A DNA stretch of 64,000 nt from Falsiroseomonas algicola (GCF_011040385.1 NZ_JAAIKB010000005.1:124001-188000); one strand, 5' to 3'. Shown: positions 49,486-59,143, numbered from the stretch's first letter. Notes: generated from the letters alone by a model not told the origin. Translations and numbers: made by a program.

Positions 49486-50859
49486 TCAGCCGGCGGCCAG
49501 GCTGCGGAGCGCGGCGCGCGCCGCGACCAGCGCCTCGGCCTGGCTGATCCAGCCGCGCATCGCCTCCTTCGCCGGGGGCGAGAGGCGCGAGAGGCGCTGG
49601 ATGGCGCCTTCGAGGTCGCCGGCCTCCAGCGCGCGGCGGGCGCGCTCGATCTCGGCGGCGGCGGCGTCGCCCCAGACCATCTCCTCGCCCCGGCGCACGG
49701 TGACGAGGCCGGAGAGGCGGCTGACGGCGCTGTCCAGCACGCCGGCACCCTCGCGGGCCGGTTCGCTGGCGGCGCGGCCGGCGCGGGCGGCGTCCTCGAA
49801 GGACAGGCGCAGCGCCGATTCGGTGGGCGGTGCCGTATTGGCGAAGCGGGTCAGGGCCTCCGGCGCGTCGCGCAGGCCGGCGAGCGCGCCGCCGAGGGGA
49901 CGACCGGCTTCCAGCGTGGCGCGGAGCGCGTCGATCGTCGCCATGCGGCCGGCGCGGCCTTCCAGCGCCGCCAGCCGCTGCGCGGCGCCTTCCAGCGTGG
50001 CGATGCGGCCGGCCTGCGCCTCCGCCGCGCTGGTGCGGGCGGCGAGGCCCTGTTCCAGCGCGGTGGTGCGGTTGGCGAGCGCCTGTTCCAGGGCCGCGGT
50101 GCGGGTGGCGAGGGTCTGTTCCAGGGCGGCGATGCGCCCGGCCAGCGCCGCTTCCGTGGCGCCGATGCGCTCCCTGGCCTGGGCCTGGCCCTGTTCCAGC
50201 GCCGAGTCGCGGGTGGCGGCTTCGCGGGCCAGGCCCTCGATGCGGGCGGTGGTGGCGGCGGCGCGGGCCTCGTCCTGGCGGATCGCGGCCTCGGTGCGGT
50301 CGGAGAGGCGGTCCAGGCGCTGGGTCAGCGCCTCCACCGCCGTGCGGGCGGCGAGCTGGGTCGGGTCGATGGCCGGGCGGGCGGCGGTGTCACGCGCGAT
50401 CCGCTCGACGCCGGCCAGCTGCTCGGCCAGCGCGGCGGCGCGGCGCTCACCCTCCGCGACCTGGTCGCGCAGCGGCGCGAGGTCGACGGGCGGGCGGCCC
50501 TCGATGGTGGTCACGCGCTGGGTCAGGCCTTCCAGGCCGGTGACGCGCTGCGCCAGGCCTTCGAGCGCCGCGATGCGGGGCGGCAGGGCTTCGAGGCCGG
50601 CGATGCGGGCGGTCGTGCCCTCCAGCGCGGCAATGCGGCGATCGAGGCCGGCCACCTGCTGGAGCTGGGCGCGGAGTTCCGCGACCTCCGCCGCCATTGG
50701 GCTGGCCGGGGGCTGGGCCGGCGGCAGGGGGCGCGCGATCAGCCAGGCGACGGCTCCCACCAGGACCACGCCGGCCACGGCGATGGGCAGGGCGGCGGGG
50801 TCCAGGCGCAGGCGGCGGAGGCGGTCCTGGAAGGACGGAGGCGGGGGAGGGGCGCTCAT
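49486..50859 (-). CDS. Mitofilin/HemX-like inner-membrane coiled-coil protein
   Basis: A 457-residue protein with a short Pro-rich cytosolic start, one transmembrane segment (about 22-42) and a long Ala/Glu/Arg coiled coil with near-heptad repeats such as RIAALEG and RTAALEQAL, then a conserved helical C terminus (AAEIERARRALEAGDLEGAIQRLSRLSPPAKEAMRGWISQAEALVAARAAL). Size, topology and place between hemD and hemY fit the alphaproteobacterial mitofilin (Mic60-like) family, which shapes the inner membrane and may scaffold heme enzymes. Its ATG overlaps the hemD stop by four bases. Confidence 0.85.
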   Translation of the reverse strand: MSAPPPPPSFQDRLRRLRLDPAALPIAVAGVVLVGAVAWLIARPLPPAQPPASPMAAEVAELRAQLQQVAGLDRRIAALEGTTARIAGLEALPPRIAALEGLAQRVTGLEGLTQRVTTIEGRPPVDLAPLRDQVAEGERRAAALAEQLAGVERIARDTAARPAIDPTQLAARTAVEALTQRLDRLSDRTEAAIRQDEARAAATTARIEGLAREAATRDSALEQGQAQARERIGATEAALAGRIAALEQTLATRTAALEQALANRTTALEQGLAARTSAAEAQAGRIATLEGAAQRLAALEGRAGRMATIDALRATLEAGRPLGGALAGLRDAPEALTRFANTAPPTESALRLSFEDAARAGRAASEPAREGAGVLDSAVSRLSGLVTVRRGEEMVWGDAAAAEIERARRALEAGDLEGAIQRLSRLSPPAKEAMRGWISQAEALVAARAALRSLAAG

Positions 50860-51578
50860 GATGCTCCTGGCGCGGCTGGTGGCGCGGCGCGGCCCGAAAG
50901 CAGCGCCAGCAAGGCGTCTTCACTGGGCCGGCCGGCGACGTGGATCGCCCGGAAGGCAAGGGGGGCGATGGCGGCCGCGGCGGCATCCGCCACCCGCTGG
51001 CTGATCGCGAACGCCTCCATCCCCGCCAGGGTTGCCGCATGGCCGGCGGCCCGGAGCAGGGTGATGGCACAGTGCGCGGAGCGAGGCGAGTGGAACAGGA
51101 TGGATGTGATCGTTCCGTGCCCGAGCGCGGCGGCGCAGGCTTCCGGCAGTGTCAGGGCCGGGGCGGCGCGATAGGCAATGCGGCGCGCGACGCGGAAGCC
51201 GCGCGCGCGGAGATCGGCGGCCAGATCAAGGGCATAGCCTTCGCCGACCGCGAGAAGCAGCGGGCCGGCGGCGGGGTCCAGCCGTTCGGCGGCAAGGCGG
51301 GCGAGGTCGGCCGCGGTGCCGGCGGCGGCGGTCACATCCGTGAAACCGGATTCCCGGGCGGCGGCCGCGGAGGCCTCGCCGACGGCGAGGAGGGGGACGG
51401 GTTGCGGCGTCAGGGCCCGGGCTGCGGCGCGGCTGGTGATCAGGATCGCCTGGGCGCGTGGCACCGCGACGGGGCGCGGCTGCAGGACCAGGGCGGGCGC
51501 GAGGATGGGGGCGAAGCCAAGGGCGCGCAGGCGCGCGGCGGTCTCCTCGCCCCCGGGTTCGGGGCGGGTGACCAGCAC
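50856..51578 (-). CDS. hemD: Uroporphyrinogen-III synthase
   Basis: A 240-residue enzyme that cyclises hydroxymethylbilane to uroporphyrinogen III with inversion of ring D. It begins VLVTRPEPGGEETAARLRALGF and has two alpha/beta lobes joined by a hinge. ILITSRAAARAL, LLAVGEGYALDLAADLRARGF, ILFHSPRSAHCAI and RAIHVAGRPSEDALLALL occupy the expected places. The family is poorly conserved, so context helps: the GTG start is 20 bases after hemC and the stop overlaps the mitofilin start. Confidence 0.9.
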   Translation of the reverse strand: MLVTRPEPGGEETAARLRALGFAPILAPALVLQPRPVAVPRAQAILITSRAAARALTPQPVPLLAVGEASAAAARESGFTDVTAAAGTAADLARLAAERLDPAAGPLLLAVGEGYALDLAADLRARGFRVARRIAYRAAPALTLPEACAAALGHGTITSILFHSPRSAHCAITLLRAAGHAATLAGMEAFAISQRVADAAAAAIAPLAFRAIHVAGRPSEDALLALLSGRAAPPAAPGAS

Positions 51579-51598
51579 CGCTTGCGGCGCCGCCTCGG

Positions 51599-52552
51599 TC
51601 AGGCGAAGAGGTCCGCGGGGCTGTCGCGGCGGAGGCTGTCGCCGAGTTCGCGGCCGAGGCGGACGGCATCGGCGGCCGGGCCGTGCAGGCTGCGCTTCAG
51701 CAGGAAGGAGCCATCGGCACGGGCCACCAGGCCCGTCAGGTGCAGCCGGCCATCGGGCAGCAGGCGGGCATGGCCGCCGATGGGTGTGCGGCAGGAGCCG
51801 TCCAGCGCCGCGAGCAGAGCACGTTCGGCGGAGGAGACGGCCTTGGCTTCCCGGTCCTCGATGGCGGAGAGGAGTTCGTGCAGCTCCACGTCATCGGCGC
51901 GGACGGTGACGCCGACGATGCCCTGGCCGGCGGCGGGGACCATGGCATCGGGGTCGATCACGACGCCCGCTTCCGCTTCCAGGCCGAGGCGGCGGAGGCC
52001 GGCCAGGGCCAGGAGGGAGGCGGTGGGGCCGCCGGGGTCGCGCACCTTGGCGAGCCGCGTCTGCACGTTGCCGCGGATCATCTCCACCTTCAGGTCCGGC
52101 CTTGCATGCAGGATCTGCGACTGGCGGCGGACGGAGGCGGTGCCGATGACCGCGCCCGCGGGGAGGCAGGCGAAGGGGTCGGAGGGGTCGGGCGCGTGGC
52201 AATCCGGGCCGAGGATCAGCGCATCCCGCGCATCCTCCCGCTTCAGGGTGCAGGCGAGGACGATGCCGGGGGGGAGTTCGGTCTCGAGGTCCTTGAGGCT
52301 GTGGACGGCGAAGTCGATCCGGCCATCGGCCAGCGCCTCATGGATCTCCTTGGCGAAGAGGCCCTTGCCGCCGATATCGGCCAGGCGCTTGTCCTGGATC
52401 CGGTCGCCGGAGGTGGTGATGGCGTGTTCCTCGAAGGCCTTGGCATCCCGCAGCACCGGACAGAAGCGGGTGATCAGGTGGAGGAAGTGGCGGGTCTGCC
52501 ACAGCGCCAGCGGCGATCCCCGCGTGCCGACGCGCAGCGGGAGGGAGCGCAT
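51599..52552 (-). CDS. hemC: Porphobilinogen deaminase (hydroxymethylbilane synthase)
   Basis: A 317-residue enzyme that joins four porphobilinogens into hydroxymethylbilane. LRVGTRGSPLALWQT opens the protein. The catalytic Asp region is FAVHSLKDLETELP, GTASVRRQSQILHARPDL binds substrate carboxylates, and the dipyrromethane cofactor cysteine is in ALDGSCRTPIGGHA. ATG at 52552 (MRSLPLRVG) gives the usual short leader. ATG at 52624 would add a His/Pro-rich 24-residue extension and cannot be ruled out. It heads the heme cluster and is divergent from tsaD. Confidence 0.94.
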   Translation of the reverse strand: MRSLPLRVGTRGSPLALWQTRHFLHLITRFCPVLRDAKAFEEHAITTSGDRIQDKRLADIGGKGLFAKEIHEALADGRIDFAVHSLKDLETELPPGIVLACTLKREDARDALILGPDCHAPDPSDPFACLPAGAVIGTASVRRQSQILHARPDLKVEMIRGNVQTRLAKVRDPGGPTASLLALAGLRRLGLEAEAGVVIDPDAMVPAAGQGIVGVTVRADDVELHELLSAIEDREAKAVSSAERALLAALDGSCRTPIGGHARLLPDGRLHLTGLVARADGSFLLKRSLHGPAADAVRLGRELGDSLRRDSPADLFA

Positions 52553-52682
52553 ATGCGGCTTCACGGCCTGATGCGGGTGGGGCGCGCCAGGCTGGGACTG
52601 GGCGTGGGGATGGGCTACCGACATGGGCGCCGGACATAGGCCCGGTATCGGAAAGGCGAAAGTGGTGCAGGCGACGAAACCC

Positions 52683-53732
52683 ATGCGGCCCCTGCGGGAC
52701 AGCGACGTGGTGCTGGGGCTCGAATCCTCCTGCGACGAGACGGCGGCGGCGCTGCTGCGGGCGGATGGGACCATCCTGGCGGAGGCCGTGCTCTCCCAGC
52801 TGGAGGACCACACGCCCTATGGCGGGGTGGTGCCGGAGATCGCGGCGCGGGCGCACCTCGCCCACCTGCCCGGGCTGGTGCGGCGGGTGATGGGGGAGGC
52901 GGGCGTCGGGCCGGGGGACCTGGCGGCGGTGGCGGCGACGGCGGGGCCGGGGCTGATCGGCGGGCTGATCGTCGGCGCCACGCTCGGCAAGGGCATCGCG
53001 CTGGCGGCGGGGGTCCCCTACCTCGGCATCAACCACCTGGAGGGGCATGCGCTGACGCCGCGGCTGCCGGGGGTTTTCGCCGGCGGGCTGCAATTTCCCT
53101 ACCTGCTGATGCTGCTGTCGGGCGGGCATTGCCAGTGTGTGAAGGTGGAGGGGGTGGGCCGGCATGTGCGGCTCGGCACCACGCTGGATGACGCGGTGGG
53201 CGAGGCCTTCGACAAATCGGCCAAGCTGATGGGCCTGCCCTGGCCGGGCGGGCCGCATCTGGAAAGGCTGGCGGCGTCCGGCGACCCGACCCGCTTCGTG
53301 CTGCCGCGGCCGCTGCTGGGGCGGCCGGGCTGCGACTTCTCCTTCAGCGGGCTGAAGACGGCGGTGGCGAACATCGTGGCCAAGGGCGTGGACGAGCAGG
53401 GGAGGGCGGACCTCGCGGCCGGGTTCCAGGCGGCGGTGGCGGCGACGCTGGCGGACCGCGCGGCGCATGCGCTGGCCATGGTGCCGGATGCGACGGCGCT
53501 GGTGGTGGCGGGCGGGGTCGCGGCCAACCAGGGCATCCGCGCGGCGCTGACGGCGGTGGCGGGCAGGGCCGGCTTGCCGCTGGTGGCGCCGCCCATCCGC
53601 CTCTGCACCGACAATGCCGTCATGATCGCCTGGGCGGGGATCGAGCGGCTGCGGGCGGGGCTGACGGAGGCGCTGGACCACGCGCCACGGCCGCGCTGGC
53701 CGCTTTCCGACCTCTCTGTCACCCCCGTGTGA
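52683..53732 (+). CDS. tsaD: tRNA N6-adenosine threonylcarbamoyltransferase
   Basis: A 349-residue ASKHA ATPase-fold enzyme that, with TsaB and TsaE, transfers threonylcarbamoyl to A37 of ANN-decoding tRNAs. [17 protein letters not shown] opens the protein. The metal-binding histidines lie in [12 protein letters not shown], and the third ligand Asp in [46 protein letters not shown] and [16 protein letters not shown] are signature stretches. ATG at 52683 is preferred; GTG at 52662 would add seven residues. Divergent pairing with hemC is common in proteobacteria. Confidence 0.96.
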   Translation: MRPLRDSDVVLGLESSCDETAAALLRADGTILAEAVLSQLEDHTPYGGVVPEIAARAHLAHLPGLVRRVMGEAGVGPGDLAAVAATAGPGLIGGLIVGATLGKGIALAAGVPYLGINHLEGHALTPRLPGVFAGGLQFPYLLMLLSGGHCQCVKVEGVGRHVRLGTTLDDAVGEAFDKSAKLMGLPWPGGPHLERLAASGDPTRFVLPRPLLGRPGCDFSFSGLKTAVANIVAKGVDEQGRADLAAGFQAAVAATLADRAAHALAMVPDATALVVAGGVAANQGIRAALTAVAGRAGLPLVAPPIRLCTDNAVMIAWAGIERLRAGLTEALDHAPRPRWPLSDLSVTPV

Positions 53733-53794
53733 GCGGCGGGAGCCAAGCGCGGCAAGGGGCGTTGCAGGGGCGGACAGTTATGGAGGATACGCCG

Positions 53795-54004
53795 ATGCGT
53801 TTCGCCCCTCGATTCATGATGGTCATGGCCCTGGCGCTCGGCGTCGCGGCCTGCGGGTCCTCGCCCGGCAGCCGGGCGGTCAGCGGCGGCCTGCTGGGCG
53901 CCGGCGCCGGCGCGGCGGTGGGCTCGCTCTCGGGCAATGCGGGCACGGGCGCCCTGGTGGGCGGCGGGCTCGGCGCGGTGGGCGGGGCCGTGACGGCGCG
54001 GTGA
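53795..54004 (+). CDS. Small glycine-zipper lipoprotein
   Basis: A 69-residue envelope protein. MRFAPRFMMVMALALGVAACGSS contains a lipoprotein signal with lipobox VAAC, so Cys21 should be acylated. The rest is a Gly/Ala glycine zipper (SGGLLGAGAGAAVGSLSGNAGTGALVGGGLGAVGGAV), which packs in membranes and is seen in OsmB/YMGG-type proteins. ATG at 53795 follows GGAGG with good spacing. A strong terminator follows. The function is probably structural or osmotic-stress related. Confidence 0.82.
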   Translation: MRFAPRFMMVMALALGVAACGSSPGSRAVSGGLLGAGAGAAVGSLSGNAGTGALVGGGLGAVGGAVTAR

Positions 54005-54015
54005 TACGTGCCTGA

Positions 54016-54051
54016 CCGGGGTGGGGTCGGCTTGCGCCGACCCCACCCCGG
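54016..54051 (+). terminator. Strong intrinsic-type hairpin
   Basis: A perfect 16-base GC-rich stem (54016-54031 with 54036-54051) around the loop TTGC follows the lipoprotein gene. There is no U-tract, as is frequent in very GC-rich genomes. It ends 15 bases before the GTG start of rlmJ. Confidence 0.75.
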
Positions 54052-54066
54052 CGCTAGCCCCCCGGC

Positions 54067-54894
54067 GTGAATTACCGCCACGCCTTCCATGCCGGGAATT
54101 TCTGCGACGTCGCCAAGCATGCGCTGCTGGTGGCGTTGCTGCGTGGGCTGCTGGCCAAGCCGAAGCCGTTCCGGGTGCTCGACACCCATGCGGGCATCGG
54201 GGCCTACGACCTTTCCGCACCGGAACCCCAGCGGACGGGGGAGTGGCGGGATGGGATCGGGCGCGTTTCCGGCGCGGATGACCCGGCGCTGGCCGATTAT
54301 CTACGGACTGTGGAGGCGCTGGGATACCCGGCGGCCTATCCGGGATCTCCCGCCATCACCCGGGCGCTGCTGCGGCCGCAAGACCAGCTCGTTCTCTGCG
54401 AGCTTCATCCCGAGGACCATGCGACGCTGCGCGCGCGCTACCGGGGCGACGCGCAGGTTGCGGTCCACAAGCGCGATGCCTGGGAGGCGATCGAGGCGCT
54501 GACGCCCTTTCCGGAGCGTCGCGGCCTGGTGCTGATCGACCCGCCCTTCGAGCAGGACGGCGAGTTCGACCGCCTGGCCAAGGCCATCGCCCGGCTGCGC
54601 CACCGCTTCCGCGCCGGCATCGTCGCGGCCTGGTATCCCATCAAGCACCGCGCGCCCGTCCGCGCCTTCCACCATGCGCTGCAGGATGCCGCCGCGCCGG
54701 ATTGCGTCGCCGCCGAGATCGTCATCCGGGAACCCGTCGACCCCACGCGGCTGAATGGCTGCGGGCTGCTGGTGGCCAATGCGCCCTTCGGCTTCGAGGA
54801 GCAGGCCGCTGTCATCCTGGCGCGCTTGCTGCCGCGCCTCGCGCGCGGCGAGGATGGGGCCGGCGCGGGCGTCACCCGCGTGACGCCGGAATAG
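54067..54894 (+). CDS. rlmJ: 23S rRNA (adenine(2030)-N6)-methyltransferase
   Basis: A 275-residue SAM methyltransferase that modifies A2030 of 23S rRNA. NYRHAFHAGNFCDVAKHALLVALLRGLL at the start, RVLDTHAGIGAYDL as motif I, LCELHPEDH, and GLVLIDPPFEQDGEFDRL as motif IV (DPPF instead of the usual DPPY) match RlmJ. Length is close to the E. coli protein. Translation starts at GTG 54067, close behind a terminator, with no clear Shine-Dalgarno. It is followed by gpsA after eight bases. Confidence 0.93.
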   Translation: MNYRHAFHAGNFCDVAKHALLVALLRGLLAKPKPFRVLDTHAGIGAYDLSAPEPQRTGEWRDGIGRVSGADDPALADYLRTVEALGYPAAYPGSPAITRALLRPQDQLVLCELHPEDHATLRARYRGDAQVAVHKRDAWEAIEALTPFPERRGLVLIDPPFEQDGEFDRLAKAIARLRHRFRAGIVAAWYPIKHRAPVRAFHHALQDAAAPDCVAAEIVIREPVDPTRLNGCGLLVANAPFGFEEQAAVILARLLPRLARGEDGAGAGVTRVTPE

Positions 54895-54902
54895 GGACCA
54901 GC

Positions 54903-55889
54903 ATGGCAGGAACGGGCCGGATCGCGGTGCTCGGCGCGGGCGCCTGGGGGACGGCGCTGGCGCAGCAGGCGGCGCGGGCGGGGAATGCCGTCACGCTCTG
55001 GGCGCGGGATGCGGGAAGGGCGGCGACGATCGCGGCGGCGCGAGAGAACCAACGCTATTTGCCTGGCGTGGCGCTGGAACCGGCGGTTAGCGTGACGGCG
55101 GAGGCCGCGGCGCTGGACGGCGCCGATCTCTGGCTGCTGGTGGTGCCGGCGCAGCACCTCCGCGCGACGCTCGCGGCCCTGCCGGATACCGGCGCGCCCC
55201 TGGTGGTCTGCACCAAGGGGGTGGAGCGGGGGACGCTGAAGCTGCCGCTGGAAATCCTGGAGGAGGTGCGGCCCGGCGCCGCTGCGGCCGTGCTCTCCGG
55301 GCCGAATTTCGCGCATGAGGTGGCGAAGGGGCTGCCGGCGGCGGCCGTGATCGCCAGCCGGGATGCGGGGCTGCGGGGGCTGGCGGCGGAGCGGCTGGGG
55401 ACTGCGGGCTTCCGCCTCTATGGCGGGGATGACCCGATGGGCGTGCAGGTCGGCGGCGCGGCCAAGAACGTGATCGCCATCGCGGCCGGGGCGGTGATCG
55501 GCGCGGGGCTCGGGGAGAATGCGCGGGCGGCGCTGGTGACGCGCGGCTTGGCGGAGCTGTCGCGGCTGGTGGTGGCCCTGGGCGGGAAGGCGGAGACGGC
55601 GGCGGGGCTCTCGGGGCTCGGCGACCTGCTGCTGACGACTACGGGGCCGGGCAGCCGGAACACCTCGCTCGGCATCGAACTCGGCCGGGGTGCGACGCTG
55701 GAGGCGGTGCTGGCGGCGCGGGTCAGCGTGGCGGAGGGCGTGGCGACGGCGCCGGCCCTCGTCGCGCGGGCGGCGGCGGCGGGGGTGGAACTGCCGATCG
55801 GCGCGGCGGTGGCCGATCTGCTGGCGGGGAGGCTCACGGTGGCCGAGGCGATGGGCAGGCTGCTGGCGCGACCGCGGAGGGATGAATGA
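54903..55889 (+). CDS. gpsA: NAD(P)-dependent glycerol-3-phosphate dehydrogenase
   Basis: A 328-residue cytosolic enzyme reducing dihydroxyacetone phosphate to sn-glycerol 3-phosphate for phospholipid synthesis. IAVLGAGAWGTALAQQAA (7-24) is the NAD(P) site, VVCTKGVERGT and VLSGPNFAHEVAKGLPAAAVIAS follow, and the catalytic lysine lies in GAAKNVIAIAAGAVIGAGLGENARAALVTRGLAEL. ATG at 54903 follows AGGGA. Its stop overlaps the start of the Pta fusion gene by four bases. Confidence 0.95.
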   Translation: MAGTGRIAVLGAGAWGTALAQQAARAGNAVTLWARDAGRAATIAAARENQRYLPGVALEPAVSVTAEAAALDGADLWLLVVPAQHLRATLAALPDTGAPLVVCTKGVERGTLKLPLEILEEVRPGAAAAVLSGPNFAHEVAKGLPAAAVIASRDAGLRGLAAERLGTAGFRLYGGDDPMGVQVGGAAKNVIAIAAGAVIGAGLGENARAALVTRGLAELSRLVVALGGKAETAAGLSGLGDLLLTTTGPGSRNTSLGIELGRGATLEAVLAARVSVAEGVATAPALVARAAAAGVELPIGAAVADLLAGRLTVAEAMGRLLARPRRDE

Positions 55890-57169
55890 GCAGCCTCTTC
55901 CCGCCGGGAACGCGCGACAGCGTCACCCATCGCGTGCTGGCCTCCGAACTCGCGCCGGTGGCGGCGCTGATCGGGTCCGACGATCCCGCGCTGGCGGTGC
56001 GGGCGGCGGGGACGCTGATGACGCGGCTGCTGCTGACGCGCCTGCCCGGCCCGGGCTGCCGCCTGCTGCGGGAGGATTTTTCGTTCAGTGGCCATCTGGC
56101 GGAGGGCGACGAGGTCGTCATTTCGGCGGAGGTCGAGGCACCGACGAACCCCGGCGTGGTGCGGCTGCGCTGCGCGGTGCGGCATGCCGGGGGCGAGCCG
56201 ATCCTGACGGGCATTGCGGAGCTGACGGAACCGCTGGAGCGGCATGGCGACCTGACGGGGCCCTTCGGCACGCAGCCGCGGCGGCTGCTGGCGGCCATGC
56301 TCGCGCGTTGCGTGGGGCGGCCGCCGGTGCCGACCGCCGTTGCCCATCCCTGCGACGGGGAGAGCCTGCGCGGTGCACTGCTGGCGGCGCGGCACGGCTT
56401 GATCGCGCCGATCCTGGTGGGGCCGGAGGCGCGCATCCGCGCGGCGGCGGAGGGGCTGGACCTCTCGGGCATCGAGATCGTGCCGACCCCCCACAGCCAT
56501 GCCAGTGCGGAGGAGGCGGTGCGGCTGGTCAGCCAGGGCCGTGCGGCGGCGCTGATGAAGGGCAGCCTGCACACGGATGAGCTGATGGGGGCGGCGCTGG
56601 CGCGGGAGGCGGGGCTGCGCACGGAGCGTCGCGTGTCGCATTGCTTCGTCATGGATGCGCCGCTCTATCCGCGGCCGCTGATCATCACCGACGCCGCCAT
56701 CAACATCGCCCCCGACCTCGACGCCAAGGCGGACATCATCCGCAACGCGATCGGGCTGGCGGCGGCGATGGGGGTGGAGCTGCCGCGGATTGCGCTGCTC
56801 TCGGCGGTGGAGACGGTGACGGCGAAGATGGTGTCCACGCTGGATGCCGCGGCGCTCTGCAAGATGGCGGATCGCGGGCAGATCGCGGGGGGCGTGCTGG
56901 ATGGGCCGCTGGCCTTCGACAATGCGGTCTCCCTGGAGGCGGCCAGGACCAAGGGCATCGTCAGTGCGGTGGCGGGCCGGGCGGATGTGCTGGTCTGCCC
57001 GGATATCGAGTCGGGCAACATGCTGGCGAAGCAGCTGGCGCTGCTGGGCGGCGCGGCCAGTGCTGGCATCGTGCTCGGCCTGCGGGTGCCCATGGCGCTG
57101 ACGAGCCGCAGCGACGACGCCAACAGCCGCCTGGCTTCGGCGGCACTGCTGCGCCTGGTCGCAGCCTGA
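55886..57169 (+). CDS. Phosphate acetyl/butyryltransferase with degenerate MaoC-like N-terminal domain
   Basis: A 427-residue fusion related to bifunctional enoyl-CoA hydratase/phosphate acetyltransferase proteins. Residues 130-427 are a PTA_PTB domain with AALMKGSLHTDEL, RRVSHCFVMDAP, ITDAAINIAPDLDAKADIIRNAI, GVLDGPLAFDNAVS and CPDIESGNMLAKQL. Residues 1-125 resemble a hot-dog domain only in the second half (LPGPGCRLLREDFSFSGHLAEGDEVVI). The segment where D-x-N-P-x-H is expected reads GSDDPALA, so hydratase activity is doubtful. It probably interconverts acyl-CoA and acyl phosphate. It is coupled to gpsA. Confidence 0.87.
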   Translation: MSSLFPPGTRDSVTHRVLASELAPVAALIGSDDPALAVRAAGTLMTRLLLTRLPGPGCRLLREDFSFSGHLAEGDEVVISAEVEAPTNPGVVRLRCAVRHAGGEPILTGIAELTEPLERHGDLTGPFGTQPRRLLAAMLARCVGRPPVPTAVAHPCDGESLRGALLAARHGLIAPILVGPEARIRAAAEGLDLSGIEIVPTPHSHASAEEAVRLVSQGRAAALMKGSLHTDELMGAALAREAGLRTERRVSHCFVMDAPLYPRPLIITDAAINIAPDLDAKADIIRNAIGLAAAMGVELPRIALLSAVETVTAKMVSTLDAAALCKMADRGQIAGGVLDGPLAFDNAVSLEAARTKGIVSAVAGRADVLVCPDIESGNMLAKQLALLGGAASAGIVLGLRVPMALTSRSDDANSRLASAALLRLVAA

Positions 57170-57173
57170 TTCG

Positions 57174-57233
57174 AGACGGTCCAGGGGCGTCTCGCCCCTG
57201 GCAAGGGGGTGCGGGGGAACAGCGTTCCCCCGC
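57174..57233 (+). repeat. Composite palindromic repeat, family B copy 1
   Basis: Two hairpins in series: CCAGGGGCG/CGCCCCTGG (57181-57201, nine-base stem) and GCGGGGGAAC/GTTCCCCCGC (57211-57233, ten-base stem), led by AGACGGTCC. The same order occurs inverted at 62250-62310. It follows the Pta fusion gene and could end its transcription, but the second copy shows it is a dispersed element. Confidence 0.8.
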
Positions 57234-57302
57234 GGTTGAAACCCTCCTGCCGCGCGCGCATATCGCCGCCCGCCCATACTTCTCACCAAAGGGGACATCA
57301 TC

Positions 57303-59132
57303 GTGAGCGAGACCGTGGAACGGCATGAATTCGGCGCCGAGGTGGGGCGCCTTCTCGATCTCGTCGTCCATGCCCTCTATTCCGAGCGCGAGATCTTCCT
57401 TCGCGAGCTGGTCGCCAATGCGGCCGATGCCGTGGACCGCCGGCGGTTCGAGGCGCTGTCGGACCCCACCCTGATGCTGCCGGGCGATGCCAGCCTGCGC
57501 GTGGTGCCGGACAAGGAGGCGCGGCGCCTGACGATCAGCGACACCGGCATCGGCATGAGCAAGGCCGATCTGGCGCAGCACCTCGGCACCATCGCCAGGT
57601 CCGGCACGCTGGCCTTCGCGAAGTCGCTGTCGGAAAGCCAGGCGGCGGACAAGCCGAGCCTGATCGGCCAGTTCGGCGTCGGCTTCTATTCCGCCTTCAT
57701 GGTGGCGGACCGGGTCGAGGTGACGTCGCGCCGCGCGGGCAGCGAGGAGGCGTGGCTCTGGGCCTCCGACGGACGCGGCGAATACACGCTGGCGCCGGCG
57801 GAGCGGGCGGAAGCCGGCACCGACATCGTGCTGCACATCAAGGAGGATGCGACGGAGTTCCTGGAGCCCTTCCGGCTGCAGTCGATCATCCGGAAATGGG
57901 CCGACCACATCACCATCCCCATCACCGTGGCGCGCGACGGGAAGGACGAGCCGGCCAACGAAGGCACGGCGCTGTGGCGCAAGCCGAAGTCGGAGATCAC
58001 GGCGGAGCGCTACACGGAGTTCTACCGCCATCTCGGCCATGTCTTCGACGAGCCCTGGGCGACGCTGCATTGGCGGGCCGAGGGGCAGATCGACTTCACC
58101 GCGCTGCTCTTCATCCCCGGCATGAAGCCCTTCCAGGCGGTCGAGGGGGAGCGGGAGAGCAAGGTGCGGCTGCATGTGCGGCGCATGTTCATCACCGACG
58201 AGGCCGAGCTGCTGCCGCCCTGGCTGCGCTTCGTGCATGGCGTGGTGGACACCGAGGACCTGCCGCTCAATGTGTCGCGGGAGATGCTGCAGGCGACGCC
58301 GGTGCTGGCGCGCATCCGCCGCGCGGTGACGAACCGCGTGATCTCCGAGCTGAAGACGAAGGCCAAGGATGCCGAGGCCTACACGAAGTTCTACGAGAAT
58401 TTCGGCTCCATTTTGAAGGAAGGCGTCTGGGAGGATAGCGAGCACCGCAAGGATCTGGCGGGGCTGCTGCGCTTCAAGTCGTCGGCCGTCGAAGGCTGGA
58501 CCACGCTGGCCGACTACGTGGCGCGGATGAAGGAGGGGCAGGAGGCGATCTACTACCTCGCCGGCGACGACGCGGCCGCGCTGGCGCAATCCCCGCAGCT
58601 CGAGGGCTTCCGCGCCAAGGGCGTGGAGGTGCTGCTGATGGCGGAGAACATCGACGCCTTCTGGCCGGAACGCCTCGACAAGTTCGAGGAGAAGCCGCTG
58701 CGCAGCATCACCCAGGGCAGCATCGACCTCTCCAAGGTGGCGGGCGAGGCGGCGGAGCAGGGCGAGGCCGCGGATCTGTCCCGCCTGCTGCCGCTGGTGA
58801 AGGACGCGCTGGGCGAGGATGTCAGCGAGGTGCGGGCGACGGACCGGCTGGTGGACAGCGCCGTGGTGCTGGCCGCGCCGGAATACGGCCCCGATCTGCA
58901 GATGCAGCGTCTGCTGAAGCGCGCGGGCCGCGCGGCGGGGGCGGGGGCGCCGATCCTGGAGATCAACCCGCGCCATCCCCTGATCCGCAAGCTGGCGGAG
59001 AAGGCGGCGGGCGAGGCCGACCTGAAGGACGAGGCCGGGCTGCTGCTGGACCTGGCGCGGCTGCAGGATGGCGACGTGCCGCGGGATCCCGTGGGCTTCG
59101 CGAAGCGCGTCGCGGCGGCGCTGGCGCTGTGA
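57303..59132 (+). CDS. htpG: Molecular chaperone HtpG (Hsp90)
   Basis: A 609-residue cytosolic Hsp90. The N-terminal GHKL ATPase begins with [42 protein letters not shown], and has [24 protein letters not shown] and [20 protein letters not shown]. The middle domain has [10 protein letters not shown], and the C-terminal dimerisation domain ends [30 protein letters not shown]. Translation starts at GTG 57303 behind AAAGGGGA. A strong hairpin follows the stop. No sigma-32-type promoter could be assigned confidently in the repeat-filled leader. Confidence 0.96.
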   Translation: MSETVERHEFGAEVGRLLDLVVHALYSEREIFLRELVANAADAVDRRRFEALSDPTLMLPGDASLRVVPDKEARRLTISDTGIGMSKADLAQHLGTIARSGTLAFAKSLSESQAADKPSLIGQFGVGFYSAFMVADRVEVTSRRAGSEEAWLWASDGRGEYTLAPAERAEAGTDIVLHIKEDATEFLEPFRLQSIIRKWADHITIPITVARDGKDEPANEGTALWRKPKSEITAERYTEFYRHLGHVFDEPWATLHWRAEGQIDFTALLFIPGMKPFQAVEGERESKVRLHVRRMFITDEAELLPPWLRFVHGVVDTEDLPLNVSREMLQATPVLARIRRAVTNRVISELKTKAKDAEAYTKFYENFGSILKEGVWEDSEHRKDLAGLLRFKSSAVEGWTTLADYVARMKEGQEAIYYLAGDDAAALAQSPQLEGFRAKGVEVLLMAENIDAFWPERLDKFEEKPLRSITQGSIDLSKVAGEAAEQGEAADLSRLLPLVKDALGEDVSEVRATDRLVDSAVVLAAPEYGPDLQMQRLLKRAGRAAGAGAPILEINPRHPLIRKLAEKAAGEADLKDEAGLLLDLARLQDGDVPRDPVGFAKRVAAALAL

Positions 59133-59143
59133 TGCTTCCCTGA

